NCBI GenBank assembly: GCA_017860675.1
Contig: JAGDMV010000036.1
Location: forward strand, 1-12,151
DNA length: 12,151 bases
Source: Chloroflexota bacterium
Lineage (GTDB): Bacteria; Chloroflexota; Limnocylindria; Limnocylindrales; CSP1-4
Direction of reading: 5' to 3'
The first letter of the stretch is position 1; every line of letters begins with the position of its first letter. Below the pieces are notes generated by a model. That model worked only from the letters and a program-made list of their open reading frames with translations. It was not told where the DNA came from and did not search any database. Below are positions 9,783 to 12,151 of the stretch, one piece after another. The translations under genes and the position numbers were made by a program.

Positions 9783-11048
9783 TCAGCGGTGCAGGTTGCG
9801 GGCGGCGATGAAGCTGAGCCCGTGCTCGGTGAGCGCCCGCGCCGTGTGGTTCGTGGCGTCCACCTTGTCGAGGAAGTTGAGCAGCAGCGCGTCCCAGTCG
9901 CCGCTGGCCACGACTTCCGTCCGCTCGCGGAAGTAGTCGAGGATGTCGGACGGGTGAGCGCGCCCGGCGTCCACGACCGGGTCGCCGCCCTCGTGCTTGG
10001 CCGAGATGTTGACCACCCGGCCCGCCAGGTCCACCAGCTCGTCCCGGCGATCGTACGGCTGGCGGACGATGCTCTTCTGGGTCTCGGTGATGTGGTGCTC
10101 GAAGCGGACGGCGTCCTCGAAGCCGAGCGCCCGCCGGATCGCGGCCGTGACCTCGAGCGTCTCGTTGTCGACCGAGTTGCTCCAGTTGAAGCCGACCAGG
10201 GGCGTGCTGCCGTCGTCGCGGGCGAAGAGCTTCGCGCCGACCAGCGTCCAGAGCGCCGCCAGCGGGTTGTCGTTGCCCATGAAGACCGAGATCTTGAACT
10301 CGATGTCGACCCCCAGGCGATGCAGGATGTAGCCGGCCAGCACGGTCCCGCTGTTGACGTTGAGGACCTGGCGCACCCCGTAGGTCGTGTAGTAGAAGAG
10401 GTACTCGTCGAGCCAGCGCAGGGGGTGATCGTTGGGCTGGCCGACGCCGCCGAAGTAGCCGGTGATCGTGGCCGGGCCGTCGAGGTGGACGTTGGAGCCG
10501 TCGGTGCCTTTCGTGTCGAGGGTCTCGACCACGCTGGCGCCGATGATCTGCATGGCCGCCGCCACCGCAGGCAGGTCGCCGTCGGCCTCCTGCTCCTTCA
10601 TGCTCCGGACGCGGATCCAGCGACCCGGCAGGAGCGACCGCCCCTCGATCGCCCGGCGTGCTGCAGCGATGACCCACGGGAAGTACTGCAGGGCGCTCAC
10701 CTCGAGCGTCACAGCACTCTCGTCGTGGAAGACGGTCGTCGCGGCCCGCTCGCCGAGGACGCTGCGGCGGTACTCGGCCACGCTGACGAACGCGCCCCGG
10801 TCGCGCTGCTCGGCCAGCCACTCCAGGTCGGCCAGGTAGTCGGGCCGGGCGGCCCGGACCCGCTCGAGGAGGACCGGCAGCCGTCCTGCCTCGCGCGCCC
10901 GGCGGTTGATCTCCTCCGGCGTCCCGTGGCGGGCGACGACGGCCAGGATGTCGTTGACGACACGCGTGTCGGGGTCGAGCAGCAGGGCGTTCAGCTCGTC
11001 GAGCCGCGCCGCCGGGATGGCCAGTCGGCGGCGGATGTCGGTGGTCAT
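9783..11048 (-). CDS. Conserved-looking protein of unknown function (421 aa)
   Basis: I do not recognise this family. The protein has balanced composition, clear predicted alternation of helices and strands, no signal peptide and no membrane segment, so it is likely a soluble enzyme. The N-terminal third (1-105) is helical and charged. The core (about 140-370) is rich in short Gly/Asn/Asp turns typical of active-site loops: TKGTDGSNVHLDGP at 179-192, FGGVGQPNDHP at 199-209, NVNSGT at 230-235, MGNDNP at 257-262, FNWSNSVDN at 287-295, EHHITE at 317-322 and HEGGDP at 352-357. This pattern would fit an alpha/beta barrel, but that is only an impression. The start at 11048 is supported by AGGAGG 5 nt upstream. 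It lies 75 nt downstream of panB on the same strand and probably shares its transcript, so a link to ketopantoate or one-carbon chemistry is possible but unproven. Confidence 0.85.
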   Translation of the reverse strand: MTTDIRRRLAIPAARLDELNALLLDPDTRVVNDILAVVARHGTPEEINRRAREAGRLPVLLERVRAARPDYLADLEWLAEQRDRGAFVSVAEYRRSVLGERAATTVFHDESAVTLEVSALQYFPWVIAAARRAIEGRSLLPGRWIRVRSMKEQEADGDLPAVAAAMQIIGASVVETLDTKGTDGSNVHLDGPATITGYFGGVGQPNDHPLRWLDEYLFYYTTYGVRQVLNVNSGTVLAGYILHRLGVDIEFKISVFMGNDNPLAALWTLVGAKLFARDDGSTPLVGFNWSNSVDNETLEVTAAIRRALGFEDAVRFEHHITETQKSIVRQPYDRRDELVDLAGRVVNISAKHEGGDPVVDAGRAHPSDILDYFRERTEVVASGDWDALLLNFLDKVDATNHTARALTEHGLSFIAARNLHR

Positions 11049-11053
11049 CGATG

Positions 11054-11059
11054 CCTCCT
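11054..11059 (-). promoter_or_regulatory. Ribosome binding site of the uncharacterised gene
   Basis: Consensus AGGAGG on the - strand, 5 nt before ATG at 11048. It is one of the two strongest Shine-Dalgarno sites in the window and shows that the unknown protein is really translated from this start. Confidence 0.75.
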
Positions 11060-11123
11060 GTGGGGGGTTCGGCGGGTCGCCCCACCCGTGTCGCCGGGCC
11101 GCGTGCCGCGTGCCGGGGCCGGC

Positions 11124-11978
11124 TCAGCCGAGCAGCCGGAGCAGCTCGTCGTACTCCTCGTCCTTCATCCCGAACCAGTTGGCGGGCGCCGGGAACGTCC
11201 CCTCGGTGACCTCGCGGACGTAGGCCTCCAGGCCCTCGCGGATGACCGCCCCGGCGTCGGCGAACACCTTGGCCATTCGTGGCGTGAACTTGGGGTAGAG
11301 GCCGAACGCGTCGTGGTAGATGAGCAGCTGGCCGTGGGCGTGAGGCCCCGATCCGAGGCCCATGATGATGCAGTGCCCCGCCCGCTCGGTGACGAGGGCG
11401 CAGACGCGGTCGGGCACGAGCTCGAGGAGGATGCAGAAGGCGCCTGCGTCTTCGAGGGCCTTGGCGTCGTCGAGGATCTTCTTCGCCTGGACGGCCCCCT
11501 TGCCCTGCAGCCGGAACCCGCCGAGGGCGGACACGCTCTGGGGGGTGAGCCCAAGGTGGCCGATGACCGGGATGCCGGCCCGGGCGATGGCGGCCACGCG
11601 GTCGGCCATCTCCGCCCCGCCCTCGAGCTTCACCGAGTCGCAGCCGGCCTCGGCCATGAAGCGGCCGGCGTTGCGGATGGCCGTCTCGACGCTGGGCTGG
11701 TAGCTCATGTAGGGCATGTCGCCGACCAGCCAGGCATTGGGCGCCCCGCGCCGCACCGCGGCGGCGTGGCGGATCATGTCGTCCATCGTGACCGGCAGGG
11801 TGGAATCGAAGCCGAGCATGGTCATGCCCAGGCTGTCCCCGACGAGGATCATGTCCACCCCGGCCCGGTCCTGGAGGTAGGCCGTCGGGTAGTCGTAGCA
11901 GGTGAGCCAGGTGATGGGCGCGCCCGCCGCCACCTTGGCGAACAGGTCCGGCAGGGTCATCCGCTTCCGCTCGGTCAT
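11124..11978 (-). CDS. panB: Ketopantoate hydroxymethyltransferase (3-methyl-2-oxobutanoate hydroxymethyltransferase)
   Basis: A 284-aa cytosolic enzyme that transfers a one-carbon unit from 5,10-methylene-tetrahydrofolate to 2-oxoisovalerate, giving ketopantoate for pantothenate and CoA. It has the family's (beta/alpha)8 landmarks: VGDSLGM with metal ligand D48, VGDMPY with D87, VKLEGG with K117 and E119, the GHLGLTPQS loop at 140-148 and LLELVP with the catalytic-position glutamate E186. The late motif that usually reads DGQ is HAHGQ here. The ATG at 11978 is chosen over an in-frame ATG at 12026 because AGGAGG lies 5 nt upstream and the longer version adds only an acidic, non-conserved 16 residues. 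Partner genes panC, panD and panE are not in the window. Neighbours are ybeY upstream and the uncharacterised gene 75 nt downstream, all on one strand. Confidence 0.93.
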   Translation of the reverse strand: MTERKRMTLPDLFAKVAAGAPITWLTCYDYPTAYLQDRAGVDMILVGDSLGMTMLGFDSTLPVTMDDMIRHAAAVRRGAPNAWLVGDMPYMSYQPSVETAIRNAGRFMAEAGCDSVKLEGGAEMADRVAAIARAGIPVIGHLGLTPQSVSALGGFRLQGKGAVQAKKILDDAKALEDAGAFCILLELVPDRVCALVTERAGHCIIMGLGSGPHAHGQLLIYHDAFGLYPKFTPRMAKVFADAGAVIREGLEAYVREVTEGTFPAPANWFGMKDEEYDELLRLLG

Positions 11979-11983
11979 CGGGA

Positions 11984-11989
11984 CCTCCT
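11984..11989 (-). promoter_or_regulatory. Ribosome binding site of panB
   Basis: AGGAGG (part of AGGAGGT) on the - strand, 5 nt before ATG at 11978. It decides the panB start in favour of the shorter protein. Confidence 0.75.
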
Positions 11990-12034
11990 CTCGGTCGCCT
12001 GGCTCGTCGCCCGCGTCGCCGCCCATGATCCGCC

Positions 12035-12151
12035 TCAGCCGGTGCCGACGTCACCTCCGCCGGCGCAGCCGAGCAGCGTCCGCTCCAGGGCGCGCATCGC
12101 CGCCTCCTCCTCCGCTTCGGCATGATCCCAGCCGCACAGGTGCAGGCCGCC
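12035..12151 (-). CDS. ybeY: YbeY endoribonuclease, C-terminal end (partial)
   Basis: Only the last 38 residues are in the window; the 5' part lies beyond the right edge. The segment opens with GLHLCGWDH, which fits the zinc-binding family motif H-G-x-L-H-L-x-G-Y/W-D-H, with the first histidine just outside the window. An acidic helix follows (AEAEEEAAM) and then RALERTLL, as at the normal YbeY end. YbeY is a metal-dependent RNase involved in 16S rRNA 3' maturation and ribosome quality control. Its stop lies 56 nt before the panB ATG on the same strand, so read-through into panB is likely. The call rests on one short but characteristic motif plus its position at the C terminus. Confidence 0.8.
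   Translation of the reverse strand, partial: GGLHLCGWDHAEAEEEAAMRALERTLLGCAGGGDVGTG

Noticed and set aside
11098..11114. Tandem GCCGCGT repeat between panB and the unknown gene
   Set aside because: Only two copies, in a GC-rich spacer; likely chance or slippage.
9229..12123. A 964-codon open frame on the - strand crossing several genes
   Set aside because: It lies in another frame of panB, the unknown gene and the protease, and is dominated by Arg/Pro/Ala. Stop codons are simply rare at this base composition.
9654..12125. An 823-codon open frame on the + strand opposite the unknown gene, panB and ybeY
   Set aside because: It is antisense to three well-supported genes. Its translation is rich in Val/Asp/Arg/His with no family motif, as expected when a GC-rich gene is read on its other strand.

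Overview
This is a very GC-rich bacterial window in which almost every third codon position is G or C, densely packed with intact genes. It suggests a free-living, high-GC, monoderm-like bacterium. The best guess is Chloroflexota (Limnocylindria-like) or an actinobacterium. This is inferred from base composition, the Ala/Pro/Thr-rich linker after a lipoprotein cysteine, and gene style; no rRNA or phylogenetic marker was compared. I see no tRNA, rRNA, CRISPR array, insertion sequence or prophage gene.

Left third (about 1-3215, + strand): a tight three-gene unit. A DhaL-type protein (the ATP-binding subunit of dihydroxyacetone kinase) is followed after 3 nt by a GAF-PAS sensor histidine kinase, which overlaps by 4 nt (ATGA) an OmpR-family response regulator. 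No DhaK or DhaM is visible, so DhaL may belong to the signalling unit or may be the last metabolic gene of an operon that begins left of the window.

Right three quarters (3286-12151, - strand), in order of transcription: the 3' end of ybeY (rRNA maturation endonuclease), panB (ketopantoate hydroxymethyltransferase), a 421-residue protein I do not recognise, a lipoprotein serine protease of the HtrA/DegP type with a PDZ domain and an extra C-terminal domain, pth (peptidyl-tRNA hydrolase), and mfd (transcription-repair coupling factor), whose GTG start overlaps the pth stop by 4 nt. The two gene blocks converge at 3216-3285, where a small GC hairpin sits. Three short intergenic stretches (7677-7930, 9542-9782, 11049-11123) hold inverted repeats and ribosome binding sites but no further gene that I can support.

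Most genes here are housekeeping: ribosome maturation and rescue, pantothenate/CoA supply, envelope protein quality control, and repair of stalled transcription. The less ordinary parts are (1) the DhaL/GAF-PAS kinase/response regulator unit, which recalls the DhaL-DhaR control system of enteric bacteria rebuilt as a two-component system, (2) the uncharacterised 421-residue protein next to panB, (3) a five-cysteine cluster in the PAS domain of the kinase, and (4) the added C-terminal domain of the HtrA-like lipoprotein.
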